From Undibacterium sp049340185 (GTDB lineage Bacteria > Pseudomonadota > Gammaproteobacteria > Burkholderiales > Burkholderiaceae_D), in contig NZ_JBMPPC010000006.1 in NCBI RefSeq assembly GCF_049340185.1, positions 210,336-274,335 of the forward strand: a DNA stretch of 64,000 nucleotides, read 5' to 3'. Below, piece by piece: positions 52,998 through 64,000 of this stretch. The notes under the pieces are model-generated. The model was given only the letters and a program-made list of their open reading frames with translations, was not told the origin of the DNA and made no database searches. Position 1 is the stretch's first letter; every line of letters starts with the position of its first letter. Position numbers and translations under genes: made by a program.

Positions 52998-53894
52998 ATG
53001 GCCATGCTAGAGCTGAACCTGCAAAAGAAATTATTGAGTTCGTCCGGTGTGATGAATCTGGATATACAACTGAATCTCGGGCGTGGTGAGCTGCTTGGTC
53101 TGTTTGGAGATTCCGGCGCAGGAAAAACCACATTATTGCGCATGCTGGCAGGATTAACCGTGCCAGATCATGGCCGGATTGTGGTCGATGGCGTGTGCTG
53201 GTTTGATTCTGAGAAAAAAATCATGGTGCCGCCACAACAGCGCAGTATTGGTTTTGTCTTTCAGGACTACGCGTTATTTCCGAATATGAGTGTACGCGCC
53301 AATCTGGCCTATGCGCTTCATAGCAAGGACCCTCATCGCGACGCATTAATCGATCAGTTACTGAATGCGACCGGACTTACTGCCTTACAGGATCAACTGC
53401 CGGCGCAGTTATCCGGCGGGCAGCAGCAACGTGTTGCGCTGGCGCGAGCACTGATCAGAAAGCCGCAATTATTATTACTCGATGAACCCTTGTCGGCCCT
53501 CGATCTGACAATGCGTTTGCGCTTACAGCACGAATTGCAGAAGCTGCATCAGGATTTTTCTTTGACGACTATCCTGGTTAGTCACGATATCGGCGAGGTA
53601 TTCAAACTGGCTGACAAAGTACAAGTGGTGGAGCAGGGACGGGTTGTCCGTTCAGGTACCCCGGCACAGGTATTTTTACAGCAGAGACTGGCAGGGCAGT
53701 TGAATTTACGTGCTCAGATTCTGGCGATCCGGCGCGAAGAAGTGGTTTTTATTTTGTCTTTATTGGTGGGGCAGGATATTGTTGAAATTATTGCGTCTCA
53801 AGATGAGATTGACGATGTAAAAATCGGTGATTACATCTCTATTTCGACCAAGGCCTTCAGCCCTTTGATTTTTAAGTCTCAGGACTACTCCTGA
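52998..53894 (+). CDS. modC: Molybdate ABC transporter ATP-binding protein (short C-terminus)
   Basis: A 298-residue ABC ATPase: Walker A GDSGAGKTT, signature LSGGQQQRVALARAL, Walker B LLLLDEPLSALD, and the switch His in LVSHDIGEV. After residue 230 only about 65 residues follow, enough for one Mop-like domain; E. coli ModC has 352 residues with two. The missing Mop capacity may be supplied by the free di-Mop protein upstream (inference). Confidence 0.93.
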   Translation: MAMLELNLQKKLLSSSGVMNLDIQLNLGRGELLGLFGDSGAGKTTLLRMLAGLTVPDHGRIVVDGVCWFDSEKKIMVPPQQRSIGFVFQDYALFPNMSVRANLAYALHSKDPHRDALIDQLLNATGLTALQDQLPAQLSGGQQQRVALARALIRKPQLLLLDEPLSALDLTMRLRLQHELQKLHQDFSLTTILVSHDIGEVFKLADKVQVVEQGRVVRSGTPAQVFLQQRLAGQLNLRAQILAIRREEVVFILSLLVGQDIVEIIASQDEIDDVKIGDYISISTKAFSPLIFKSQDYS

Positions 53895-53919
53895 TATTTT
53901 ATTCATTAGTACCGGATAC

Positions 53920-53950
53920 AAAAAAGCGCTCTATATGTAGAGCGCTTTTT
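53920..53950. terminator. Bidirectional terminator between modC and fabI
   Basis: AAAAAGCGCTCTA and TAGAGCGCTTTTT arms around TATG, flanked by A/T tracts. Confidence 0.9.
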
Positions 53951-53967
53951 CATTGCAAGATGCAGAT

Positions 53968-54750
53968 TTAGTCTTGCGTAATACCCATGACGTGAGAGAA
54001 ACCACCATCCACATAAGTAATCTCGCCCGTAATCCCAGCGGATAAATGCGATAGCAAGAATGCCGCAGTATTGCCGACATCATCAATCGTTACGTTGCGG
54101 CGCAAAGGCGCATTTGCCGCGACAAAGCCTAGCAATTTACTAAAATCCTTGATGCCGCTCGCTGCCAGCGTCTTGATCGGACCAGCGGAGATGCCGTTGA
54201 CGCGCACACCGCGTTTGCCCAACGATTCTGCCAGATAGCGCACGGAGGCTTCCAGCGAGGCTTTTGCCAGACCCATGGTGTTGTAGTTTGGAATAGCCTT
54301 TGTCGCACCTAGGTAGGACAAGGTCAGCAGCGCTGAATCCTGGCGCAACATTGGTAGTGCTGCTTTCGCCAGCGCTGGGAAACTATATGCGGAGATATCA
54401 TGCGCAATCTTGAAGGATTCACGTGATAAGCCATCCAGGAAATCGCCAGCAATCGCCTCACGTGGTGCAAAACCGATCGCATGTACCAGACCATCAAGGC
54501 CGTCCCAGGATTGGGCCAGATCCGCAAATACGGCATTAATTTGTTCATCGCTGCCAACGTCGCAGTCAAACACCAGTTTGCTATCGAATTCTTCTGCGAA
54601 CTCGGTAATTCTGTCTTTAAAGCGCTCACCGACATAAGTGAATGCGAGCTCGGCACCTTCGCGTTTGCATGCCTTCGCGATGCCGTAAGCGATAGAGCGG
54701 TTTGATAACAAACCTGTGATCAAAATCTTTTTGCCTTGCAGAAATCCCAT
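53968..54750 (-). CDS. fabI: Enoyl-[acyl-carrier-protein] reductase (NADH)
   Basis: A 260-residue short-chain dehydrogenase of fatty acid elongation and target of triclosan. ILITGLLSNRSIAYGIAKA binds NADH, and the catalytic Y-x6-K is YNTMGLAK. The ATG at 54750 gives the family length; upstream in-frame codons run into palindrome copy F. It lies downstream of the yejBEF-type genes in the same direction. Confidence 0.95.
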   Translation of the reverse strand: MGFLQGKKILITGLLSNRSIAYGIAKACKREGAELAFTYVGERFKDRITEFAEEFDSKLVFDCDVGSDEQINAVFADLAQSWDGLDGLVHAIGFAPREAIAGDFLDGLSRESFKIAHDISAYSFPALAKAALPMLRQDSALLTLSYLGATKAIPNYNTMGLAKASLEASVRYLAESLGKRGVRVNGISAGPIKTLAASGIKDFSKLLGFVAANAPLRRNVTIDDVGNTAAFLLSHLSAGITGEITYVDGGFSHVMGITQD

Positions 54751-54766
54751 AATAACTCCTATGCTA

Positions 54767-54832
54767 CCGCAATGTCTATGCGGCTTACAGGCCAAAAAGC
54801 CTTGGAGAGGCGCATAAACAGTGCAGTATTGG
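54767..54832 (+). repeat. Dispersed palindromic repeat, copy F
   Basis: A diverged 66-base member sharing CCTTGGAGAGGCGCAT with copy D (reverse orientation of its other arm). It lies 16 bases upstream of fabI, in its leader. Confidence 0.55.
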
Positions 54833-55079
54833 TTTGTGGTGCGTTGTAGTGATGTAATGAATTGAGGTAATTCAGCGCGTTGTCGTCCTAATTGCCAAAA
54901 CTTATCCGGTACTCATCCAGCGGTATTGTGCTGAAATAATTCTGAACAAATTTTTACTATCGCCAATTAGAGGAATCCCTCAGCCGCACGGAATTGTAGA
55001 TGCAAGAAGCTCAGTCGGCAAATATTTCCACATGAGGTACTAAGCAATATTAGGCTGAAAATCCCAAGCCTATGGCTAT

Positions 55080-55119
55080 TTCGCTCGTTTTAATGTGTTC
55101 TGCCATTAAAAAGAGCGAA
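55080..55119. repeat. Strong hairpin downstream of the dual ATPase gene
   Basis: TTCGCTCGTTTTAATG (55080-55095) pairs with CATTAAAAAGAGCGAA (55104-55119) at 15 of 16 positions, with an 8-base loop. It lies 60 bases after the stop of the yejF-like gene. It lacks a T-tract, so it may stabilise mRNA rather than terminate. Confidence 0.6.
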
Positions 55120-55177
55120 GTAGGAGTGAAATAGAGCCGACACAGAAGCGATGCAGAAGCAAAACTAAAGCGATGGA

Positions 55178-56866
<1,689 letters not shown>

Positions 56867-56875
56867 GGTCTGTCC

Positions 56876-57982
56876 TTATTTGAGCTTGGGGTCGAGCGCA
56901 TCACGCAGGGCATCGGTGAACAAAGAGAAGGCGGTGACTAATACAGCCATCCCCGCCGTCGCTGCGACCAGTTGCCACCATTTGCCCAGAATGAGTTCGT
57001 TCTGCGCTTCATTCAACATACTGCCCCAGGACACCACACCAACGGGTACACCAAAACCAAGGAAGCTCAAAATGACTTCTGATTTGATAAAGCCGACGAC
57101 CAGAATCGATACCTGGACTAAGGCGACATGGCTGACATTCGGAAAAATATGAATAAACATCTTGCGAAAATCCGATGCACCGATTGCGTCAGCGGCCCAG
57201 ACGTATTCGCGGTTTTTATGCTTCATGTATTCCGCACGGATCAGGCGGAATGGGCCTGTCCAGCCAGTAAACGCAAGGATCAGAATAATCGTAGTCACGC
57301 CTTTTTGCTGTAATACTGCGGCGACTGACAGAATCAATAGCAGGTAGGGAATCGAGGTGAAGATGCTGTAAAACCAGTTAAAAAAATCATCGACACGATT
57401 GCCGAAGTAACCCGCCAGTGCACCAAACAGTGTGCCCAGCAGGGTTGCCAGGAAGGCGGCGACCAGACCAACGATGATCGATGTTTCTGCACCCTTGATC
57501 GTTTTTTTGATGATGTCATGTCCCCATTTGTCCGCACCAAACGGCAGGGTATCGAGCTTGGCAGCAACGGTCGCTTTACCTACCTTCGCCAGCTCCGTAT
57601 AGATCTCGCTCATTTCTTTAGCGAGTGGATCCGGTACCCCATACTCATTGGTAATAATTACTTGCTGACTTGCCGGCGCTTTACGCAATTCGCGCAGGAC
57701 ATCGGCTAAAGGGTCCAGCGGATTATCAGGTAAAGGTTCTTCTGCCACTCTGGCAATTGCCATTGAGGAGTCCGCGCCGATGAAGTGCGGTGGCGCGTAG
57801 CTGGCACCAATCTCTTGTTCCCAATCGGCCGCGATCAGACCTGTGGCCGATAAGACCAGAACTACTAAAAAGGCGATGACCACAGACATGGCTGACATCG
57901 CAATTTTGTCGGCGCGCAGCCGGCGCCATGCTAGTGCCCACAATCCAGGCGAGGCAGTATGATTTGTTTGTAACGTTGACAT
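56876..57982 (-). CDS. Peptide ABC transporter permease (YejE/DppC-like)
   Basis: A 368-residue permease with six helices. TM1 (about residues 30-52) is followed by an extended periplasmic loop of about 100 residues, then the core with LVAAFLATLLGTLFGALAGY and the EAA-type ADAIGASDFRKMFIHIFPNV. The long loop is characteristic of YejE-type proteins. It lies between yejB- and yejF-like genes. Confidence 0.92.
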   Translation of the reverse strand: MSTLQTNHTASPGLWALAWRRLRADKIAMSAMSVVIAFLVVLVLSATGLIAADWEQEIGASYAPPHFIGADSSMAIARVAEEPLPDNPLDPLADVLRELRKAPASQQVIITNEYGVPDPLAKEMSEIYTELAKVGKATVAAKLDTLPFGADKWGHDIIKKTIKGAETSIIVGLVAAFLATLLGTLFGALAGYFGNRVDDFFNWFYSIFTSIPYLLLILSVAAVLQQKGVTTIILILAFTGWTGPFRLIRAEYMKHKNREYVWAADAIGASDFRKMFIHIFPNVSHVALVQVSILVVGFIKSEVILSFLGFGVPVGVVSWGSMLNEAQNELILGKWWQLVAATAGMAVLVTAFSLFTDALRDALDPKLK

Positions 57983-57990
57983 GGGAAACC

Positions 57991-58929
57991 TTATTTCAAC
58001 TGAACTCGTGGATCAACTGCTTGATACAGCAGGTCGGTCAACAGATTAAAGAACATCGTTGCGGCGGCAACATAGACAGTGATCGCTTTGATGACAGGGA
58101 AGTCGCTACGCTCCACCGCCAGGATGACCTCGCGACCGATGCCGGGAATAGAGAAGAAGCGCTCAATCAGAAACGCGCCGATCAGCAATGCAGGCAAATT
58201 TGACATGACGTGCGTAATAATGGGGATTGAGGCGTTGCGTAATACATGGACCCATTTGACCCGACCCTCGGACACACCTTTTGCGCGTGCAGTACGAACG
58301 TAATCTTGATTCACCTCGTCGAGTACAAACGTGCGGAACAGGCGCAGATTGGGGGCGACGCCAACAGCGAGAGCAATCAGGATGGGCAGTGCAGAATATT
58401 TGAACAGATTTTCGGCAAAGCTATTACCCCAGCCCTGAACCGGAAACAGTCCCAATTTATAAGCAAAGAAATACTGTCCCACGATGATGTAGACCAGAAT
58501 ACTGATGGACATGCCGAAGGTACAGGCAATCATAACGCCACGATCGGTCAGGCTGCCACGACGGAATGCAATCGCCAGCGCAAGTGCAATCGCAATCAGT
58601 GTTTCGATGATAGTTAAGGGCACCAGCACCGTGAGGGATGGCCCAAGGCGCGTGCCGATGATGGAGGAGACTGCCTCGCCGGTGCTCCAGCTGGTGCCGA
58701 AATTGAAGGTAAGAATTTGCTTGATGAAAATTCCTAGCTGGACATAGTAAGGCTGATCAATACCAAGCTGGGTGCGGATATTTGCAATCTGCTCAGCGTT
58801 TGACATTTTGCCTGCCAGAATATAAGCGGGATCGCCGCCTACCCAGTTAAATAAAAAGAACACCAGCAAAATCACCCCCAGCATCGTGGGTGCCATTTGC
58901 CATAAGCGGCGCAATATATAGGCGGTCAT
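57991..58929 (-). CDS. Peptide ABC transporter permease (YejB/DppB-like)
   Basis: A 312-residue permease with six helices. MTAYILRRLWQMAPTMLGVI is the usual DppB-type N-terminus; the coupling motif is RTARAKGVSEGRVKWVHVLR. It is followed 8 bases later by the yejE-like gene. Confidence 0.92.
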   Translation of the reverse strand: MTAYILRRLWQMAPTMLGVILLVFFLFNWVGGDPAYILAGKMSNAEQIANIRTQLGIDQPYYVQLGIFIKQILTFNFGTSWSTGEAVSSIIGTRLGPSLTVLVPLTIIETLIAIALALAIAFRRGSLTDRGVMIACTFGMSISILVYIIVGQYFFAYKLGLFPVQGWGNSFAENLFKYSALPILIALAVGVAPNLRLFRTFVLDEVNQDYVRTARAKGVSEGRVKWVHVLRNASIPIITHVMSNLPALLIGAFLIERFFSIPGIGREVILAVERSDFPVIKAITVYVAAATMFFNLLTDLLYQAVDPRVQLK

Positions 58930-59110
58930 GGAGTACTTTCTAACTAAGTTAATTACGCGATTGTTGGTATACAGGACTCAGGCAAAACATTCCGGCGGCG
59001 TCGCAGCACCCTATCGTTATTGGTATTGATACGGTCTTGCTTGCTACGCCTTGTCGGAGTCATTTTGCTTGAACCCTAAGATAGATAAAAGTCGATCACG
59101 ATCTCAGGGC

Positions 59111-60958
59111 TTATTTATTTTTCTCAACATCAAAGAACATCCATTCGCCATAGATAATCGGATGTTTTTTATAGCCGATGACTCTGGGTTGTGCCAGCAT
59201 GTTTCTGTAGCGGGCAAAGCCAGTTCTTTGTGCTGTATTGACTTCCATAATCCGTGCCATCTTGTGATATAGCGCATCGCGTTCTGCACCAGGTGGTAGT
59301 TTTTGTGACTGTACGTACAGAGCGTCATATTCTGGAATCTTGACGCAGCCATTGTTCGTTGAACCGGTATTAGGGCCGTAAAATAATTGCATGAAGTTGT
59401 CGCCGTCAGGGTAATCGGCGATCCACGGTGCATTGCGTGTTTGTAGCTGGCAGTTTTTTTCTGCCTTCAGCATTTCGGAAAACTGCACCAGATCTTCTTT
59501 CATGCGGATGCCGATCGAGTCGTAGGTTTTTTTCCAGACCTCGGTCTGCAGCTTGCCGATCGGGCCGGTGCGTGCGGTGTAGCGGATTTCCAGCGGTTTG
59601 CCATCGGGCAGGGTGCGGAAACCATCGGGCCCTTTTTTGTAGCCAAATTTGTCTAACAACATATTGGCGGCGGCCGGATTGTATTGAATGCTGCTTTTAT
59701 AATTAGGATCATGACCGACTACGCCCGGTGGGATAGGGTAGTCGAGTGGAACGGCATTGCCGTTATAGACAATATTGATTTCTTCTGTGACGTTGTGCGC
59801 CATCGCAACGGCGCGGCGCAGTGCGATTTTATCTTTTGTCAGGCCGCCCCAGACCGGATCCTGCATATTCCAGTAATACACGGTGAGTTCGGGGTCAGGT
59901 ATGCGTGAGAGTAAGATGCCTTTTTTCTGTAATGCGGGTTTCAGTTTGCCGTTGTCCAGCGCCTGCGGAGCGAGTGGTCCTTCCAGCTCAAAAATATCGA
60001 CTTCGCCCCCCTGGAAAGCAAGCCAGCGCGATTGATCTTCGATCATGACATTGATTTCGATACGACCAATCTGCGGCATGCGCTTGCCCTTCATTGCGGC
60101 CATGATTTTTTGATCTTCAGGGCTGCTGCCTTGATGATTCCAGACGTCGCCACGATAATCGGGATTCGCCACCAGAATGATTTTAGATCCGCGCACCCAT
60201 TCATCCGGCACCAGCATGTATGGACCAGTTCCGACAGGATTGGACATGACCTGACCCTGGATGTCCTGATATTTTTCGATGACTTCGCGGGCGACGGCAC
60301 CGGTCGGGTTGTGCGCCAGAATCAGGCCGAGATTAAAATCCGGCTCGTTCAGGTGAATCCGCAAGGTATATTTATCGACGACTTCCAGGCCAGGAATTTT
60401 GGCATCGTAGTCGAATTTATTAGTTTTTTTGGCTTGCGCGGCCAAAGCGTCCAGACCCACAATTTTTCCGGCGATTAGCCAGGAATGCGGCGAGGATAGT
60501 TTGGGATCCATCAGCCGCTTTAATGTGTAGACGTAATCGGCAGCGGTCAGCTCGCGCTTCTTCCCTTTAAATGCTTCATCCGGCGTAAAGAAAATGCCTT
60601 TCTTGATTTTAATCGTATAGGTTTTTGCGTCGGCAGAGACCTCCGGCATGCTCTCCGCTACGCGCGGAATCAGTTTGACCGGGCTGGCGAGGTAATCATA
60701 GGAATATAGTGTTTCAAAGATGACGTAGTTAACACCGTTTGAATATAAATCTTTTGCCGCACCCGGATCGAAACCGGTCTCCGCAACGTTGAATACCCAC
60801 TTCAATACTTTGTCAGGATCTGCCGGACTGGTCGCAGCGTCTGCATGAGACACCGGGAGGAAGGTGAGGCTGGTGAGTACACCGATAGCAAGTGCAAGCG
60901 CGGAGACTTTTGGTCGATGCGAAACGAGTAGCTTGTGCAGAATAGATGATGACTTCAT
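59111..60958 (-). CDS. ABC family 5 solute-binding protein (first of tandem pair)
   Basis: A 615-residue periplasmic binding protein. Signal peptide ends in SHA-DA. Family 5 features include FETLYSYDYLASP, the YTIKIKKGIFFTPDEAFKGK segment and the C-terminal NDPDY-like NAPWIADYPDGDNFMQLFYG. It resembles the neighbour at 61197 through most of its length, indicating a duplication. The gene follows AAGGAG and lies directly upstream of the permeases. Confidence 0.92.
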   Translation of the reverse strand: MKSSSILHKLLVSHRPKVSALALAIGVLTSLTFLPVSHADAATSPADPDKVLKWVFNVAETGFDPGAAKDLYSNGVNYVIFETLYSYDYLASPVKLIPRVAESMPEVSADAKTYTIKIKKGIFFTPDEAFKGKKRELTAADYVYTLKRLMDPKLSSPHSWLIAGKIVGLDALAAQAKKTNKFDYDAKIPGLEVVDKYTLRIHLNEPDFNLGLILAHNPTGAVAREVIEKYQDIQGQVMSNPVGTGPYMLVPDEWVRGSKIILVANPDYRGDVWNHQGSSPEDQKIMAAMKGKRMPQIGRIEINVMIEDQSRWLAFQGGEVDIFELEGPLAPQALDNGKLKPALQKKGILLSRIPDPELTVYYWNMQDPVWGGLTKDKIALRRAVAMAHNVTEEINIVYNGNAVPLDYPIPPGVVGHDPNYKSSIQYNPAAANMLLDKFGYKKGPDGFRTLPDGKPLEIRYTARTGPIGKLQTEVWKKTYDSIGIRMKEDLVQFSEMLKAEKNCQLQTRNAPWIADYPDGDNFMQLFYGPNTGSTNNGCVKIPEYDALYVQSQKLPPGAERDALYHKMARIMEVNTAQRTGFARYRNMLAQPRVIGYKKHPIIYGEWMFFDVEKNK

Positions 60959-61196
60959 TGCGAGTGGGTCTCCTTGTTAAAGCGACCTGAATAAAAATAC
61001 TTGTTTAACTGTATGGACAACAATATGGACAATACATAGCCAATATATTGGCAAATGTACACGAAGACACCGGGCCTCAGTTGATGCTTTTACGTCTTAG
61101 TGTTTTCACTTTATTCGCGTATTTATTTGTGTCTATACCTGTTCCAAACAGTTCTGAGTGTCCTGAATTGTTCTTGATACTGATTGATGGGCAATT

Positions 61197-62978
61197 TCAA
61201 TGCTTCTCAACGTCGAGATATTGCCAGTCTGCGTGTAGGATAGGGTGTTTCTTGTAACCTTGTATCCATGGTCGTATCAGCCAGCTGCGAATACGTGTGG
61301 AGTGCAATGCCCATGGCGTATCTGCCTCGATCTGACGACTCATCTGCGAATAAATTTTATTTCTTTCTTCGCCAGAGGGGAGTGACATGGCTTTTCTATA
61401 CATTGCATCGTAGGCCGGCGATTCGTAACAGGCGTGATTGCCTTGACCTGCTTTGGGGCCATACAGTAATTGCAGGAAATTTTCACCGTCAGGATAATCG
61501 GCGTTCCAGGCACCGCTCCACATCGCGAGCTGGCAGGCACTGGCGGCTTTCAGATTGTCAGCGAAGTTGCTGACCACGAAGTCGATGCGAATACCGAGTT
61601 GATCCAGTCCACGCTTAAAAATCTCTGCTTGTACCTTATAGATATTGGCCGCTTCCATAGTTTTTTTAATGACCAGCGGTGAGCCGTCAGGCTTTGTGCG
61701 GTAGCCATCAGCACCACGTTTATAACCGAAACGATCGAGCAGTTTGTTGGCGAGTCCGATATCGTAAGGAATGCTGCTGCGATATTTGGGGTCATATCCG
61801 ACGACACCTGGCGGTATCATGCTCTCAGCACGAATCGCTTGCCCAAGCCGCATCTGAGCGACTTCGTCCGCATTGCTATAAGCCATAACGATTGCACGCC
61901 TTAGTGCGATTTTTTCTTTGGTATAACCGCCAACAACGGGGTCACGCATATTAAACATGGAAAAAGTCAGGCCTGCGTCGGCGACCCTGTCCATTTTGAT
62001 ACCTTCTGCGACAAAGGAGGCTTTGAGCTTGTCTCCGTCAAGTACAGCAGGTGCGGCGATCTGAGGCAGTTTGTCTATATCAATCTGTTTATCCTGAAAC
62101 GCCAGCCAGCGGGATTGTTCTTCTTCGATAATACTGATCTCGACTCTGCCGACTTGCGGCATTTTTTTACCTTTCATGACTTTGACGATCTGATCATCCC
62201 AGGCACTGCCCGATGACTGGAAGTCCCAGAGGTAGCCACGGTATTCCGGATTCGCCTTAAGAAAAATTTTGCTACGAGGCAGATATTTTTCCATCATGTA
62301 GGGACCTGTGCCGACAGGATGCAGACCGGTTTGCTCTCCATAGGTATCGATCACTTCTTTCGCAACCGCACCAAAGGCAGAATAGGCCATCACGTACAGA
62401 AAGTTATAATCGGTGTCCTGGAGTTCGATTCTGAGGGTGTATTTGTCGAGCGCTTTTAAGCCTGCAACGGGCATGTCGTAATCGAACTTACCGGTTTTCT
62501 TTGCCTTTGCCTGAACCTCGGACATGCCAGCAATTTTGCCGTCAATGAAACTGGCGTGAGGAGAGCGGTTAACCGGATCGAGTATGCGTTTAAATGTATA
62601 TATATAGTCTTGCGCGGTCAGCTCGTGTTTTTTACCCTTAAATGCATCATCTGGGGCGAAGTAGATGCCTGGCTTGATTTTGAATACAAAAACCTTACCT
62701 GCATCACTGACTTCCGGCATCGCCTCTATCGTACCTGGGATCAGTTTTGCCGGGCGAGCCAAATAATCATAGGTGAGCAGCGGTTCAAAAATAGCATTCA
62801 CGACCCAGCCTGAATAGTGATTGGATGTTTTAGCCATATCAAAGCCATCATCCGCACCTTCAAATGCTTGTCTGACGATTTTGTTCGGGTCTGCCGGATT
62901 CTGTGCCAGGGTGGTCGTCGCGCCTGACATCAGGATCAGACCAAACGCAATGAGCTTTAATTTAAGTGAACCCAACAT
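61197..62978 (-). CDS. ABC family 5 solute-binding protein (second of tandem pair)
   Basis: A 593-residue periplasmic binding protein. Signal peptide ends in TLA-QN. It shares FEPLLTYDYLARPAKLIPG, a FKIKPGIYFAPDDAFKGKK segment and a WNADYPDGENFLQLLYGP motif with its downstream neighbour. The ATG at 62978 follows GAGG; in-frame ATGs at 62996 and 63026 are alternatives. It opens the transporter gene group, 238 bases upstream of its paralogue. Confidence 0.91.
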   Translation of the reverse strand: MLGSLKLKLIAFGLILMSGATTTLAQNPADPNKIVRQAFEGADDGFDMAKTSNHYSGWVVNAIFEPLLTYDYLARPAKLIPGTIEAMPEVSDAGKVFVFKIKPGIYFAPDDAFKGKKHELTAQDYIYTFKRILDPVNRSPHASFIDGKIAGMSEVQAKAKKTGKFDYDMPVAGLKALDKYTLRIELQDTDYNFLYVMAYSAFGAVAKEVIDTYGEQTGLHPVGTGPYMMEKYLPRSKIFLKANPEYRGYLWDFQSSGSAWDDQIVKVMKGKKMPQVGRVEISIIEEEQSRWLAFQDKQIDIDKLPQIAAPAVLDGDKLKASFVAEGIKMDRVADAGLTFSMFNMRDPVVGGYTKEKIALRRAIVMAYSNADEVAQMRLGQAIRAESMIPPGVVGYDPKYRSSIPYDIGLANKLLDRFGYKRGADGYRTKPDGSPLVIKKTMEAANIYKVQAEIFKRGLDQLGIRIDFVVSNFADNLKAASACQLAMWSGAWNADYPDGENFLQLLYGPKAGQGNHACYESPAYDAMYRKAMSLPSGEERNKIYSQMSRQIEADTPWALHSTRIRSWLIRPWIQGYKKHPILHADWQYLDVEKH

Positions 62979-63026
62979 TACTCGACACCTCTTCATTTTT
63001 CTGACCTTGTTTTGAGCTTTCTTCAT

Positions 63027-63879
63027 ATGGATAAAGGCTCAGGGCAGGCAGGGGGCTAAAAAAGCCGTAACCATAACGCAAGTCAATACGGTACAGCACA
63101 AAAGTAAAATTTATTTTTCTTATTTATTTGCACCAAGATGGCGCGATATTTTTTGAATTGTAAAAAATACCATCTTTCTATTTGCATGAATGGCAAGAGC
63201 CATGCTGTTCTGCACCAAAATGCATAATGTGAGATACATAATATTCGGTCGAATACACAACGATTTTGAGATGAAAAAAAATTTTATTCTGGATGTTCAG
63301 GTCTGTCGCAAAATAAAAGTAACTTCGGTAATAAATGTTATATCTATGCACTATTTATTTGCTGCAAAGCACAAATCGAATGCATGGCAATTATCTGTTT
63401 TTCTCTCTGAAAAATTGGCTGTTGTTTTTTTGTGAAATGTAAAATGGCGAGTATTGACAGGGCGTGCTCAGAAGTGGTTCCATGCGCCATCGAAAATTTT
63501 TTGATGCTTTCATTTTCATTTCTTATGTAAAAAAACGCTTTTTTTTACATAAATTTTTAGCTGTAAATACGGTCAACTTATTCACTGATCTCACTCATAT
63601 ACACGATGTGATATGGCTGAAAATAAATTCTTTTAAAATCGGATTTATTTTGTATTTACAAAAAATTGAGTGAAAGAATGGGTACGCAATCGGTTGCTTC
63701 GCCATATAATTCATTTTTTTGGCGAAATGCGGTTTGTCGTTCTGCGTTGAGCATGAAGTTTGCTTAAGTCAGATTGGCACCCAATATGCGTGTCACCTTT
63801 TAATGGTTGTCCAGTTCATTATTTATTGAAATGGGTATGCCTGTTAGCAATATGTCGTGGTATTCGGAGGAAAGTAGGT
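63027..63879. other. AT-rich intergenic region between transporter genes and tonB
   Basis: About 850 bases, visibly more AT-rich than the flanking genes. Two short frames (63190-63435 and 63464-63673) lack ribosome-binding sites and recognisable products. It contains a perfect AT hairpin at 63523-63552 and a TATAAT at 63705-63710 without a matching -35. It probably holds the divergent promoters. I see no Fur box. Confidence 0.5.
63523..63552. repeat. Perfect AT-rich hairpin
   Basis: TTATGTAAAAAAA and TTTTTTTACATAA are exact complements (13 pairs) around a CGCT loop. Confidence 0.65.
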
Positions 63880-64000
63880 ATGGATTTTTCAAATCGCCAG
63901 CAAGAGCCGGGCAAGAAGTTGCTAGGGATAGGGCTGGTCGTTGCATTTCACGTCGTACTCGTGTACGCCCTGATCAACGGATTAGGGGTCAAAGTAGTCG
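63880..64000 (+). CDS. tonB: TonB energy-transducer N-terminus (partial, runs off the window)
   Basis: Forty codons are visible. The ATG follows GGAGG. A short cytoplasmic tail (about residues 1-13) precedes a single membrane anchor, LGIGLVVAFHVVLVYALING, with the conserved histidine of the TonB anchor. TonB couples the proton motive force, through ExbB/ExbD, to outer-membrane receptors. The rest lies beyond the right edge. Confidence 0.82.
   Translation, partial: MDFSNRQQEPGKKLLGIGLVVAFHVVLVYALINGLGVKVV

Larger units (their letters stand above)
54751..55177. other. Intergenic region upstream of fabI
   Basis: About 430 bases. Holds palindromic repeat copy F near the fabI start and a strong 16-base hairpin at 55080-55119. 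No gene is supported and I could not place the fabI promoter. Confidence 0.5.

Noticed and set aside
63190..63673. Two short frames in the AT-rich gap
   Set aside because: Low-complexity AT-rich codons, no ribosome-binding sites, no motifs.

Overview
This window looks like a chromosomal segment of a betaproteobacterium in Burkholderiales, most likely Oxalobacteraceae (an Undibacterium-like organism; the genus is inference). Supporting signs are the gloB / methyltransferase / rnhA arrangement, an EarP-type (arginine-32) elongation factor P beside earP, cyoABCD followed by a SURF1 gene and a RegB/RegA pair, and yejBEF-type transporter genes running towards fabI. I see no prophage, insertion sequence, CRISPR array or rRNA operon. 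Most of the window is housekeeping, with a few accessory stretches.

Layout. 1-1760: tail of an unknown gene, then a siderophore-reductase gene (YqjH-like) and a His-rich PadR regulator (YqjI-like) with a palindromic operator over its promoter. 1760-7512: palindromic repeats, a serine beta-lactamase-like hydrolase, two unknown proteins, a rhomboid protease, and a tightly coupled YHYH lipoprotein / micro-lipoprotein / SCO1 unit. 7649-12937: an unknown periplasmic protein, a MipA/OmpV porin-like protein and an Ig-like lipoprotein, divergent from an RstA/RstB-like two-component system. 13091-25566: aminopeptidase P, GNAT, metG, apbC, ribD, two tandem tRNA-Pro(UGG), an RluA-family pseudouridine synthase, gltX, tRNA-Ala(GGC), tRNA-Glu(UUC) and a fasciclin protein. 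25691-34212: one long leftward operon cyoABCD-surf1-regB-regA, with a divergent MFS transporter.

34213-50890: a small TonB-C-domain protein, a thioredoxin-fold protein, a class II amidotransferase, a family 5 solute-binding protein, a lipoprotein, efp and earP, gloB, a methyltransferase, rnhA, hupE, transaldolase, selD, an RhlE-type DEAD-box helicase and an orphan GH8 endoglucanase. 51149-64000: modA, a free-standing di-Mop protein, modB, modC; fabI; a yejBEF-type peptide importer with two tandem solute-binding proteins; an AT-rich gap; and the start of tonB at the right edge.

Working together. The cyo/SURF1/RegBA operon joins a quinol oxidase, its probable assembly factor and a redox sensor in one transcript. 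The YqjHI-like pair joins ferric-siderophore reduction to a metal-sensing repressor. Efp and EarP form a substrate/modifier pair. A family of about 66-70 bp imperfect palindromes occurs six times, only between genes. I did not find a clear new defence or mobile system. The most unusual items are the YHYH/micro-lipoprotein/SCO1 unit, the palindrome family, CyoD with His-rich and Met-rich tails, and the mod operon with an inserted di-Mop gene.
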